Both the position numbers and the translations under genes were made by a program. From NCBI GenBank assembly GCA_026712905.1, contig JAPOPM010000067.1, positions 1 to 63,199 of the forward strand: DNA of 63,199 bases, read 5' to 3'. Under the pieces are notes generated by a model that was not told where the DNA came from, searched no databases, and worked only from the letters and a program-made list of their open reading frames with translations. The stretch's first letter is position 1. Every line of letters starts with the position of its first letter. The DNA comes from Deltaproteobacteria bacterium (GTDB lineage: Bacteria > Desulfobacterota > Binatia > UBA9968 > JAJDTQ01). Below are positions 51,505 through 59,355 of this stretch, one piece after another.

Positions 51505-51647
51505 GGACGACTCCTTTCTTCGGTCCTGATCTTGTACCACACCGGCGCGCGGGGGTCTCCCGGAACCCGTTGGCCGTCCCTGCATCGCCCGCGGCCCGAA
51601 CCGGTCGGGCGCAGCACTCCACACAGGACAGTCGCCGTCCGGCCTGG

Positions 51648-52982
51648 TCACTCTCCTCCGGGCTTGAACACCTCGGTGGCGTCGAGCCTGCGCTGGAACT
51701 CCAGGTACTCCTGTCGGGTCATGCGCGGCCTGTTTTCCTTGAGGACGCGGCGCGCCGCCCCAGCGTCGTCGTGCAGCAGGTCGATGGCGGTCATGGCCAA
51801 CAGCTTGGCCGACTTCACGTACACCGAGTCCTTGTCCACCAGCAGGTAGTTGTTGGTGTGGCCGCCCCCGGAGGCGCCGGCGACGTAGGGATGCACGGCC
51901 GGCATGATGTGCGCGACGTCGCCGAAGTCGGTGCTGCTGGTGCGGTGCTCGGTGGTGCGCTTGAAGCCGCCGGGACCGAAGAGCCGCGCGGCGTTGTCGC
52001 CCCAGAGCCGGGCCATGGTCTCGTCGTTGGTCTGGGGCAGATAGCCCGGCACCGTCACGATCTCCACCGACGCGCCCACGGCCATGGCCGCGCCCCGGAG
52101 CGCGTTGTCCACCTTGCGGTTGGCGTCGACGATGCCTTCGATGGTCTTGCCGCGGATGAAGGTCTCGATCTTCACCTCCGCCGGCACCGCGCTCACGGCC
52201 TCGCCGCCCTTGGTGATGATCGGGTGGATGCGGATGGTGTCGTCGTCGTAGAAGGTCTCGCGCTGGTAGGCGATGGCGGTCATGGCCAGGGAGGCGGCGT
52301 TGAGGGCGTTGATGCCGGTCTGGGGGCTGCCGCCGGCATGGGCCGCCTTGCCGATGAAGCGGATCTTCTTGATGAGCGCACCGTTGGACGAGCCCGCCAC
52401 GTGGGAGGCGAGGGTGTCGGTCTTGGTGTGGAACATCATCGCAAGGTCCACGTCGTCGAAATGACCCAGCCGGATGAGCTCCGCCTTGCCCGCGAGGAAC
52501 TCGATCTCGTTCCGCGCCTTGCGCTCCAGGCGCTCGTCCACGTCGATCATCTCCTCGGCGGGCACCGCGAAGAACACCAGCGCGCCGGTGAGTTCCGGCA
52601 GCACCTTGGCGGACAGCAACCCCATGGCCGCGCCCACCATGCCCGCCACCTGCGCGTTGTGGCCGCAGGCATGGGCCGCGCCGGTGTCCGGATCGGCATG
52701 GGGATGATCGAACACCTTGAGCGAGTCCAGTTCCCCGAGAATCGCCAGCGCCGGGCCGGGCCGGGCGCAGTCCTTGCGGCCCTTGACACCAGTGACGGCG
52801 AGACCTCGCCGCGGCTCCAGGCCGAGAGACCGGAGCCGGCCGGCTATGAGCTCGGCGGTCTTGACCTCGTTGAAGCCCGTCTCCGGCTGCCGCAGGATGG
52901 CTTCGCCGAGGTCGATGATTTCCTGCCGGCGCGCATCGATGACGCGGCAGGCCTCCGCCTTGAGGTCGTCTACGGAGTTCAT
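51648..52982 (-). CDS. M20 family amidohydrolase (AbgB-like)
   Basis: A 444-residue dinuclear zinc hydrolase of the M20D branch, resembling p-aminobenzoyl-glutamate hydrolase subunit B. Metal-site segments are TGAAHACGHNAQVAGM, FAVPAEEMID and the distal His in HPYVAGASGGGHTNN. A dimerisation domain (FIGKAAHAGGSPQTGINALN) interrupts the catalytic domain, as is usual. It probably hydrolyses an N-acyl amino acid or peptide-like amide. The ATG at 52982 matches the family start (NSVDDLKAEACRVIDARRQE). It is the last gene of a four-gene minus-strand string, 16 bases after the CinA-like gene. Confidence 0.9.
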   Translation of the reverse strand: MNSVDDLKAEACRVIDARRQEIIDLGEAILRQPETGFNEVKTAELIAGRLRSLGLEPRRGLAVTGVKGRKDCARPGPALAILGELDSLKVFDHPHADPDTGAAHACGHNAQVAGMVGAAMGLLSAKVLPELTGALVFFAVPAEEMIDVDERLERKARNEIEFLAGKAELIRLGHFDDVDLAMMFHTKTDTLASHVAGSSNGALIKKIRFIGKAAHAGGSPQTGINALNAASLAMTAIAYQRETFYDDDTIRIHPIITKGGEAVSAVPAEVKIETFIRGKTIEGIVDANRKVDNALRGAAMAVGASVEIVTVPGYLPQTNDETMARLWGDNAARLFGPGGFKRTTEHRTSSTDFGDVAHIMPAVHPYVAGASGGGHTNNYLLVDKDSVYVKSAKLLAMTAIDLLHDDAGAARRVLKENRPRMTRQEYLEFQRRLDATEVFKPGGE

Positions 52983-52998
52983 GGTGTCGCGTCCCGCG

Positions 52999-53481
52999 CT
53001 ACCGCCGGCGAAGCGCTTCCTCCAGCAGTCCCAACGCGGCCTCGGTAAAGGCCCACATGTTGGCTTCCCGGTCGGGCCGGCCGGTCTCGACGGTGATGGC
53101 CTTTTCCACCGGCCCGACGATGGCCATGCAACCGTGCCCCGAAGCATCGCCGTAGCGGTTTCCCGTGGGCCCGGTGGCGCCGCTCTCCGCGAGGCCCCAG
53201 GTGGTGCCGAGGCGATCGCGGATGAGCCGGGCGCAGTCCAGCGCGTAGGACTCGGTGCTGCCGCGCACCGTCACCTGGTCGGCGGGCATCATCAGCAGCC
53301 CCGCGCGCGCGTGCCGCGTGTAGATCACGCCGCCGCCGACGAAGTAGGCGGAGGCCCCGGGCAACGACAGCAGCGCCGCCGAGATCAGGCCGCCGGCGGA
53401 TGATTCGGCCACCGCCACGGTCTCGTTCCGTTCCTTGAGCAGTTCGCCCACCGTACGTCCGAGGGTTGTCAGATCCGGCAT
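52999..53481 (-). CDS. CinA C-terminal domain (nicotinamide-nucleotide amidase-like) protein
   Basis: A 160-residue stand-alone CinA-C domain, the PncC fold that deamidates NMN. TVAVAESSAGGLISAALLSL is the signature with the catalytic Ser; GASAYFVGGGVIYTRHARAG and AESGATGPTGNRYGDASGHG are the other motifs. In this family the last reads SGIAGP; here it is SGATGPTG, so substrate may differ. AAGGGGAG precedes ATG 53481. It lies between the carboxyltransferase and M20 genes and is probably co-transcribed. Confidence 0.9.
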   Translation of the reverse strand: MPDLTTLGRTVGELLKERNETVAVAESSAGGLISAALLSLPGASAYFVGGGVIYTRHARAGLLMMPADQVTVRGSTESYALDCARLIRDRLGTTWGLAESGATGPTGNRYGDASGHGCMAIVGPVEKAITVETGRPDREANMWAFTEAALGLLEEALRRR

Positions 53482-53550
53482 GGGTTCTCCCCTTCCTGGT
53501 TTCCGGTTCTCTCCATGCAGTGCAAAACGCCGCCCGGAAGCCCACTGGCG

Positions 53551-55011
53551 CTACGCCCCGCTCCGCTGCAGCGACAGGGACAGACCCGGACGGCGCACGT
53601 GGATGTCGCTGTAGCGGCCGCGGTGGGCCAGTTGCTCCATGAGGGTCACCATGGGTGCGTGGGCGTTCCGGTACTCCCGCGGCGGGCCGGCGGCACGCAT
53701 GACGGCAATCTCCTCCGCGCTCAGCATCCAGCGCAGCAGCAGCTCCTCGTCGGTGACGCCCGGGCCGCCGAGCTTGCGCCGCACCTCCTGGATGGTGAGG
53801 TCCGGCGGCACCCACCGGGCCATCTCCTTGCCGCGGGGGCGGTCCAGGATCTTGTGCTTCACGCCGGCATCCATGGTGTCGGCGCCTTCCTTGCCCCAGA
53901 GCCCCAGCGCGTACTGGATGATCTGGTCGGTGACCTCCTCGTAGCGCCCGCCGACGATGACGTTGATGGCGGCCTGGCTGCCCACGAACTGGGACAGCGG
54001 CGTCACCATGATGGGGTAGCCCAGGTCCGCCCGCACCCGCACCACCTCGTCGAGGGCCTCCTCCGCCTTGTGCTCCAGCCCCACCTTGGCGAGCTGGTGG
54101 CGCAGGTTCGAGATCATGCCGCCGGGCACCTGGTGCTGGTACTGGGCGTAGTCGTACTCCACCGGCGCGCCCACGGGGAAGCCCTCTTGGCGCGCCACCG
54201 CGGTGAAGAACTCCGACACGGCTTCGAGCGCGTCCGTGTCCACGGCGCAGGTGTAGCCCAAGGCGCGCAGGTTGGCGGCGACGCTGAACACCGACGGGTT
54301 CGACGAGGCGTTGGCCAGCGGGGGCACGGCCGTGTTCACCGTGCGCACGCCGAGCTTCACCGCTTCCAGGCAGCACAGTGGGCCGAGACCGGTGGTGCAG
54401 TGGGTGTGCAGCTCCACCGGGATGCCGCCGGCATTCTCGAAGATCATCGGCACCAGGGTGCGCGTGCGCTCGGGGGTGAGCAGGCCGCCGGGATCCTTGA
54501 GGCACAGGAACGGCACCCCCAGGGAGGCCGCCTCGCGGGTCTTGCGCGCGTAGTACTCGTCGGTGTGCTTGGGCGACACCGAGTAGATCAGGTTCACGAT
54601 GGGCTCCAGGCCGTTGTTGCGCGCGATGCCGACCTTGCGCCGCCACCCTTCCAGCTCGTTCCACTCCTCGGAGATGCGCGCCTGGCGGATACCGTTGGCC
54701 GCCATGCGCTCGATGAACAGCTCGTACACCGAGACGGGCGTGATCTCGAAGGCGTTGACCCTCCCGGCCATGAGCCGCAGCGGCGTCCGCGTGATGCGTT
54801 CCGCCACCATGCGCACCCGGTCCCAGGGATCCTCCTTGAGCTCGCGCACGCACTTCTTGAGGTGCGAGGCGGACATCAGCTCGATGGCGTCGAAGCCCGC
54901 CTCGTCCATGGTCCGGGCCACCGGGAGCATCATGCCCGTGGTCATGCGCTCCGCCCAGAGGCTCTGGTGGCCGTCGCGCAACGTGGTGTCTACGAATCGG
55001 ATCTCGTCCAT
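53551..55011 (-). CDS. Pyruvate carboxylase/oxaloacetate decarboxylase-type carboxyltransferase
   Basis: A 486-residue HMGL-like TIM-barrel enzyme. RFVDTTLRDGHQSLWAERMT holds the metal Asp; FLCLKDPGGLLTPERTRTLV holds the Lys that would be carboxylated; PVELHTHCTTGLGPLCCLEA holds the metal His pair. A C-terminal PYC_OADA-like domain follows, but no biotinyl domain with an MKM motif is present, and no biotin carboxylase or carrier gene is nearby. It could be a carboxyltransferase subunit working with distant partners or a repurposed lyase. ATG 55011 starts the conserved DEIRFVDTTLRD. It lies 58 bases after the amidohydrolase gene. Confidence 0.87.
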   Translation of the reverse strand: MDEIRFVDTTLRDGHQSLWAERMTTGMMLPVARTMDEAGFDAIELMSASHLKKCVRELKEDPWDRVRMVAERITRTPLRLMAGRVNAFEITPVSVYELFIERMAANGIRQARISEEWNELEGWRRKVGIARNNGLEPIVNLIYSVSPKHTDEYYARKTREAASLGVPFLCLKDPGGLLTPERTRTLVPMIFENAGGIPVELHTHCTTGLGPLCCLEAVKLGVRTVNTAVPPLANASSNPSVFSVAANLRALGYTCAVDTDALEAVSEFFTAVARQEGFPVGAPVEYDYAQYQHQVPGGMISNLRHQLAKVGLEHKAEEALDEVVRVRADLGYPIMVTPLSQFVGSQAAINVIVGGRYEEVTDQIIQYALGLWGKEGADTMDAGVKHKILDRPRGKEMARWVPPDLTIQEVRRKLGGPGVTDEELLLRWMLSAEEIAVMRAAGPPREYRNAHAPMVTLMEQLAHRGRYSDIHVRRPGLSLSLQRSGA

Positions 55012-55069
55012 GTGTCGCTCGCCTGCGCGGCGCCCGCACCGGACGCCGCCACCGTTTATCAAAGTCCTG

Positions 55070-56239
55070 TTACGCCAGGATGCGCGGGCCGAACAGCGTC
55101 ACCGCGTTGTCCCACAGGATCTTGGCCTTGGCCTCGTCCGCGATCGGTTGTGCGTCGAAGTCGGGCAGGGCCTTCTCCGGCCGCGGCGCGTCCGGATGCG
55201 GATAGTCGGTGTTCCAGGCGATGTTCTCGCCGCCCAGGTGGTCCACCGCGTAGGACAGCGCGCTCTCGTCGCTGTCGCAGGTCACCGTGACCTGGCGCTT
55301 GAAGTACTCGCTCGGTAGCATGGGCAGGCGCTCCACCGCGTTGCCCATGACGCTGTTGCGCCCGTGGGTGTGTTCGTCCATGCGTCCGAGCCAGAAAGGC
55401 ACCCAGCCGACGTTGGACTCGAGGATGCCCAGCCGCAGCTTCGGAAAGCGATCCAGGATGCCCGTGAAGATGAAGTGCCCCATGGTGGCCATGTTGTCGC
55501 AGGGAAAGCCCAGTGCGTGGTCGAGGCCGCGCAGGGCGAGCTGCTGCATGTCGCGGTCGTCTACGTTGCCGCGGTTACCGCCCGCAAACGGATGGAAGCG
55601 GCGCTGGCGGTACTCGCCGTGCACCGAGATGGGAAAATCCAGCTCGCACGCCAGGCTCCACAGGGCGTCGTACTCGGGCTCGTGCAGCCAGCGGTCCTCG
55701 GGCAGGAAGGGGTTGCGCACCGACACCGCCCCCAGTTCCTCCACCGCGCGCCGCGCCTCCGCCACCATGTCCACGGTGTCCGCGCCCGGCAGCACCGCCA
55801 CGAACTTCAGCCGCTTGGGATCGGCGTCGCAGTAGTCCCGGCACCAGTTGTTGTAGGCGCGGCACATGGCGGCGCCCAGCTTGGCGTCCTTCAGGGCCAC
55901 GCGGTACGCGAAGTTTCCGTTGTTGCCCGTGGGCAGCAGCACCTGCACGTCCCATCCGTGGGCGTCCATGTCCTTGAGACGGGTCTCCGAGGACCACCAC
56001 GTGCGGTACTGCTCGCCGTACTTGGCCTCCATGTCCGCCCACGCGGTGCGCGGCAGCTTGGGCTGCTTCTCCGTCTTGGGGATGATGCGGCCGTCCGGCT
56101 CGTAGACCATGAAGGCGCCGTCCATGAACGCCACCTTGGGCACCTGGTCGCGGTAGGCGGGCTCGACGTATCGCTCCCAGAGGTATTGCGGCTCATGCAT
56201 GTGCGCGTCCGCGTCCATGACCTTGAATCCCTTCCACAT
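55070..56239 (-). CDS. Amidohydrolase family protein (ACMSD-like, Amidohydro_2)
   Basis: A 389-residue TIM-barrel metal-dependent hydrolase. The first metal motif is HMH-like (VMDADAHMHEPQYLWERYVE); GWDVQVLLPTGNN, LDFPISVHGEYRQRRF with a metal His, and ENIAWNTDYPHPDAPRPEKA with the catalytic Asp are family hallmarks. The subgroup contains decarboxylases and hydrolases of unknown substrate common in uncultured soil and marine bacteria. GAAAGGAG precedes ATG 56239. It is the first gene of the minus-strand string running to the M20 gene and is divergent from the heme-oxygenase-fold gene. Confidence 0.88.
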   Translation of the reverse strand: MWKGFKVMDADAHMHEPQYLWERYVEPAYRDQVPKVAFMDGAFMVYEPDGRIIPKTEKQPKLPRTAWADMEAKYGEQYRTWWSSETRLKDMDAHGWDVQVLLPTGNNGNFAYRVALKDAKLGAAMCRAYNNWCRDYCDADPKRLKFVAVLPGADTVDMVAEARRAVEELGAVSVRNPFLPEDRWLHEPEYDALWSLACELDFPISVHGEYRQRRFHPFAGGNRGNVDDRDMQQLALRGLDHALGFPCDNMATMGHFIFTGILDRFPKLRLGILESNVGWVPFWLGRMDEHTHGRNSVMGNAVERLPMLPSEYFKRQVTVTCDSDESALSYAVDHLGGENIAWNTDYPHPDAPRPEKALPDFDAQPIADEAKAKILWDNAVTLFGPRILA

Positions 56240-56351
56240 GGCGGCGCTCCTTTCGGCGAGTGTCCGGTTACTATTCCCTGTTTCGCCGCCCGCTTCAACC
56301 GGCGGCGGCGCTTGACAGCACCGCTCCCGTTCCATTACGGTCGCGGGCGCC

Positions 56352-57020
56352 ATGACATCTCAAGCATTTGTCGACTCGATCATCGGGGAGATCATCCAAC
56401 CGGGCGTCGAGCGGTTGATGGCCTGCCGGTACTTCACGGACCTGCGCGAGGGCACCCTGACCACCCGACGGCTCCAGGGCTTCGCGCTGCAGCACTACTT
56501 GCTCAACATCGCCATCAACAAGGGATTCACCCTGTGCATGGCGAAGAACGCCCACAACCAGGAGCTCTTCGAGCTCTACCTCCACGCCTTCACCGAAGAA
56601 CAGACCCATCCCGACCTGATGAAGCGGTTCGGCCTCTCCATCGGCCTGACCGATGGGGATTTCGCCCAGGCGCTGCCCATCTTCGAGTGCCAGGCTCACG
56701 CCGCCGCCATTCTCCGGGGCATGTTCCTGGGCTCACCCGCCGAGACCCGCACCAGCGCGCTGGTGAACGAGAGCATGGTGGGCCGCTACGCGGCGGAGTT
56801 CGACGACTGCCTTGCACGGCAGTACGGCGTCAACGACCACCACCGGGAGTTCTTTACCGTGCACGCGGTGGCGGACCAGGAACACACCGCGCTGGCGGCC
56901 CAGGTCATCGCCCGGTTCTGTACCACCGAGCGTGATCGCCAGGTGGTGACCCACGCGGCGCGCAACATGGTGCGCTTCAAGCTGGCGAAGTTCGAGGGGC
57001 TCTACGACGAATACGCATGA
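56352..57020 (+). CDS. Heme-oxygenase-fold (TenA/PqqC/diiron oxidase-like) protein
   Basis: A 222-residue all-helical protein. The series of acidic and His residues placed as in iron-containing members is suggestive: GFALQHYLLNIAINKGF, HAFTEEQTHPDLMKRFGLSI and VHAVADQEHTALAAQVIARF near residue 180. The pattern resembles PqqC/TENA-type and heme-oxygenase-like diiron oxidases more than thiaminase II, which needs a Cys and a Tyr not apparent here. ATG 56352 is the only plausible start, without a strong ribosome site. It is monocistronic, 83 bases before the Lon-domain gene. Confidence 0.75.
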   Translation: MTSQAFVDSIIGEIIQPGVERLMACRYFTDLREGTLTTRRLQGFALQHYLLNIAINKGFTLCMAKNAHNQELFELYLHAFTEEQTHPDLMKRFGLSIGLTDGDFAQALPIFECQAHAAAILRGMFLGSPAETRTSALVNESMVGRYAAEFDDCLARQYGVNDHHREFFTVHAVADQEHTALAAQVIARFCTTERDRQVVTHAARNMVRFKLAKFEGLYDEYA

Positions 57021-57052
57021 CACGGGCTTCCCGCGTTAATGAGGCAACTCGG

Positions 57053-57080
57053 TTGACGAGGGTCCGCGAGGCTCTATAAT
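57053..57080 (+). promoter_or_regulatory. Near-consensus sigma-70 promoter
   Basis: TTGACG (57053-57058), a 16-base spacer and TATAAT (57075-57080). Transcription would start about 57087, giving a short leader that contains the AGGAGGG ribosome site (57091-57097) and ATG at 57104. It is the clearest promoter in the window. Confidence 0.8.
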
Positions 57081-57103
57081 CGAAGGGAACAGGAGGGTTA
57101 CGC

Positions 57104-57790
57104 ATGGAAGACAAAACGGCGTCCGTCTCGTTGCCCGAAATTCTCTCGGTCTTTCCGCTGACGGGCGTGCTGCTGCTGCCGGGGACCCGGCTGCCGTTGC
57201 ACATCTTCGAGCCCCGCTACCGCAACCTGGTGCATGACGCGCTGGAGGCGGAGGGGGTCTTCGGCATGATCCAACCCTTCACTCCCCAAAGGGACAACAG
57301 GCCCCAGCCGGGGGCCGAGCAAACCATACCCGACCTCTACCCGGTGGGCTGCGCCGGCCACATCGAACGCTGGGAGCAGTCGCCGGACGGCCGCTACATG
57401 GTGCAGCTTCGCGGCATCAGCCGCTTCCGTGTGAAGGAAGAGTTGTCCGTGGAACGCGGCTACCGGCGCGTGCTCCCGGACTACGCGAGTTTCGCTGACC
57501 TTGATGGGGACGCTTCGGAAGCGGTCGATCGTCCGCGCCTGACCCAAGCCTTGAGCCGCTACGCCGAGGCCCGTGGCATGGCCGTCGACCCGGACCAACT
57601 CCACCCCATACCCGACGCCGACTTCGTGAATTTTCTGGGCGTCGCCATGCCCTTCCACCCGTCGGAGAAGCAGGCGCTGCTGGAGGCCGGTTCCTTCAAG
57701 GAACGGCAAGACTTGCTGGTCAATCTCCTGGAGTTTGGCGGGGGCGCGCCGGAGCCGCCGTCCGGGTCGGGCTCGCGCACGCTCAACTGA
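57104..57790 (+). CDS. Lon N-terminal (substrate-binding) domain protein
   Basis: A 228-residue stand-alone Lon_N (LON_substr_bdg) protein with no ATPase or protease part. FPLTGVLLLPGTRLPLHIFE then PRYRNLV is the hallmark start; YPVGCAGHIERWEQSPDGRY and QLRGISRFRVKEEL form the beta domain; the helical C-terminal half has MPFHPSEKQALLEAGSFKER. Bacterial homologs of this size are common but have no settled function; recognition of unfolded protein is inferred from Lon. Its strong promoter suggests high basal expression. The stop overlaps the convergent aldolase gene by 8 bases. Confidence 0.92.
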   Translation: MEDKTASVSLPEILSVFPLTGVLLLPGTRLPLHIFEPRYRNLVHDALEAEGVFGMIQPFTPQRDNRPQPGAEQTIPDLYPVGCAGHIERWEQSPDGRYMVQLRGISRFRVKEELSVERGYRRVLPDYASFADLDGDASEAVDRPRLTQALSRYAEARGMAVDPDQLHPIPDADFVNFLGVAMPFHPSEKQALLEAGSFKERQDLLVNLLEFGGGAPEPPSGSGSRTLN

Positions 57791-58409
57791 GCAGATCCAC
57801 GAACTCCCGCGCCTTGGCCACGAGCCCCGCGTGGCCCTCCCGTGCCAGCACGTCCGCCAGGAAGGCGCTGCCCAGCACGATGCCCGTCACCCCCAAGGCG
57901 GCGTACTCGGCGACGTTGTCCTTGTTGACGCCGCCCGAGACCATGAAGCGGGCATCGGGGAAGGGACCCAGCATCTGCCGGATGAAATGCGGTCCGCCCA
58001 CGCAGTCCGCGGGAAAGATCTTCACCAGATCGGCGCCGGCGCGCAATGCCTGCACGACCTCCGTCGGGGTCGCGCCGGCGGGGATGGACGCCACGCCGGC
58101 CTCGCGGCAAAGCGGCACCAGGTCCAGCTCCAGGCTTGGCGAGACGATGAAACGCGCGCCCGCCTCGATACCGGTGCGCGCCTGCTCCTCGGACAGCACC
58201 GTGCCGGCGCCGACGTGCACCACTCCTTCTCCGGCCAGTGTTCGGATCACCTCCGCGGCGTCGGGAACGGTGAAGGTCACCTCCACGAACCGAATGCCGG
58301 CCTCGCCCACGGCCCGGGCGGTGGCCAGCGCCTCTTCCGCGGTGCTGGAACGAATCACCGCCACCAGCCGGTGGGCCTGCATGGCGGTCATCAACTCGGT
58401 CTTGGTCAT
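57783..58409 (-). CDS. KDPG/KHG aldolase family protein
   Basis: A 208-residue class I aldolase. Active-site residues: Glu in RFVEVTFTVPDAAEVIRTL, GAGTVLSEEQARTGIEAGAR, and the Schiff-base Lys in ADLVKIFPADCVGGPHFIRQ. It would split 2-keto-3-deoxy-6-phosphogluconate or a related keto acid into pyruvate and an aldehyde. The family's usual EITLRT is EVTFTV here, so the specific substrate may differ. ATG 58409 has AGAGAG upstream. It lies 45 bases after the SDR gene on the same strand, pointing to a sugar-acid or deoxysugar pathway. Confidence 0.9.
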   Translation of the reverse strand: MTKTELMTAMQAHRLVAVIRSSTAEEALATARAVGEAGIRFVEVTFTVPDAAEVIRTLAGEGVVHVGAGTVLSEEQARTGIEAGARFIVSPSLELDLVPLCREAGVASIPAGATPTEVVQALRAGADLVKIFPADCVGGPHFIRQMLGPFPDARFMVSGGVNKDNVAEYAALGVTGIVLGSAFLADVLAREGHAGLVAKAREFVDLLS

Positions 58410-58454
58410 GGCGACACTCTCTCGTGTCTCGAAATCAACGGACAAGCGGAGGGG

Positions 58455-59222
58455 CTAACTCAGACTCAGGCCGCCGTCGACGAGCAGGGTCTGGCCGGTC
58501 ACGAAGTCGCCGCCGGTGATGAGGCCCAGGACGGCGCCGGCCACCTCTTCCGGTTTCGCCACGCGCTTGAGGGGATAGTTGGCCGACGCGCGCTCGATGA
58601 TGGCGTCGTAGTCCGCGCCGTAGTGGTCGCGCATCCACTGGGTGTCGGTAAACGCCGGCGCCACCGCGTTGACCCGGATCTCGGGCCCCAAGGCCACGGC
58701 AAGGCCGCGGGTCAGGTAGATGAGGCCGGCCTTGGCGGTGCCGTAGGCGAGAGACGACATGGTCGAGGGCGCGATGACACCCGAGATGGACGACACGTTG
58801 ACGATCATGCCCCCGGCGGCCTTCAGGTGCGGCGCCGCCGCCCGCGCGCACCGGAACGCGCCCTTCACGTTGACGTCCAGGGTCATGTCCCAGATGTCGT
58901 CGGTCAACGCCTCCATGTCCGTGATCGGCACCCAGCGGGTGATACCGGCGTTGTTCACCAGGATGTCCAGGCGCCCGAACCGCTCCACCGTCTGACGGAC
59001 CATTTCGCGGACATGGCCGTCGTCGCGCACGTCGCCGTGCACGCACAGCGCCTCGGCGCCCAGCGCCCGCGCCTCTTCCGCCAGACTCTCGGCCTGCTCC
59101 TTGGCCGAGCGGTAGTTGATCGCCACGCCGGCGGCGCCGGCGCGCGCCAACTCCAGGACCGTCGCCCGGCCGATGCCGGTGGCGGCGCCGGTGACGAGCG
59201 CGATGCGTTCAGAGAGAATCAT
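58455..59222 (-). CDS. SDR family oxidoreductase
   Basis: A 255-residue classical SDR. IALVTGAATGIGRATVLELA binds the cofactor; the NYRS ending of beta-2 suggests NADP(H); LDILVNNAGITRWVPI is the NNAG motif; the catalytic Ser is in VNVSSISGVI and Tyr-Lys in AYGTAKAGLIYL; GQTLLVDGGLSLS is the standard C-terminus. It probably oxidises a sugar acid or 3-oxoacyl-type substrate together with the downstream aldolase. ATG 59222 fits the family start. It is not closely related to the two SDRs at 43408 and 44263. Confidence 0.9.
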   Translation of the reverse strand: MILSERIALVTGAATGIGRATVLELARAGAAGVAINYRSAKEQAESLAEEARALGAEALCVHGDVRDDGHVREMVRQTVERFGRLDILVNNAGITRWVPITDMEALTDDIWDMTLDVNVKGAFRCARAAAPHLKAAGGMIVNVSSISGVIAPSTMSSLAYGTAKAGLIYLTRGLAVALGPEIRVNAVAPAFTDTQWMRDHYGADYDAIIERASANYPLKRVAKPEEVAGAVLGLITGGDFVTGQTLLVDGGLSLS

Positions 59223-59256
59223 GAGCTCATGTCACTTTCCCCACCGCATGCGCAAC

Positions 59257-59349
59257 TGGATTCCAGCTTTCGCGGGAATGACGCATAGCGGTGGCGCTGC
59301 AGGGTCGTGGCCAGGTGGAGTTTGGACACAGCCTGTTTCGCGGGAATAA
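59257..59349. repeat. Palindromic dispersed element, copy E (diverged)
   Basis: CTGGATTCCAGCTTTCGCGG continues into GAATGACGCATAGCGGTGGC, GCTGCAGGGTCGTGG, and TTTGGACACAGCCTG followed by TTTCGCGGGAAT. These parts occur in the same order around 42975-43045. It fills most of the gap between the hyuB and SDR genes and may separate their transcription. Confidence 0.7.
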
Positions 59350-59355
59350 AGATAA

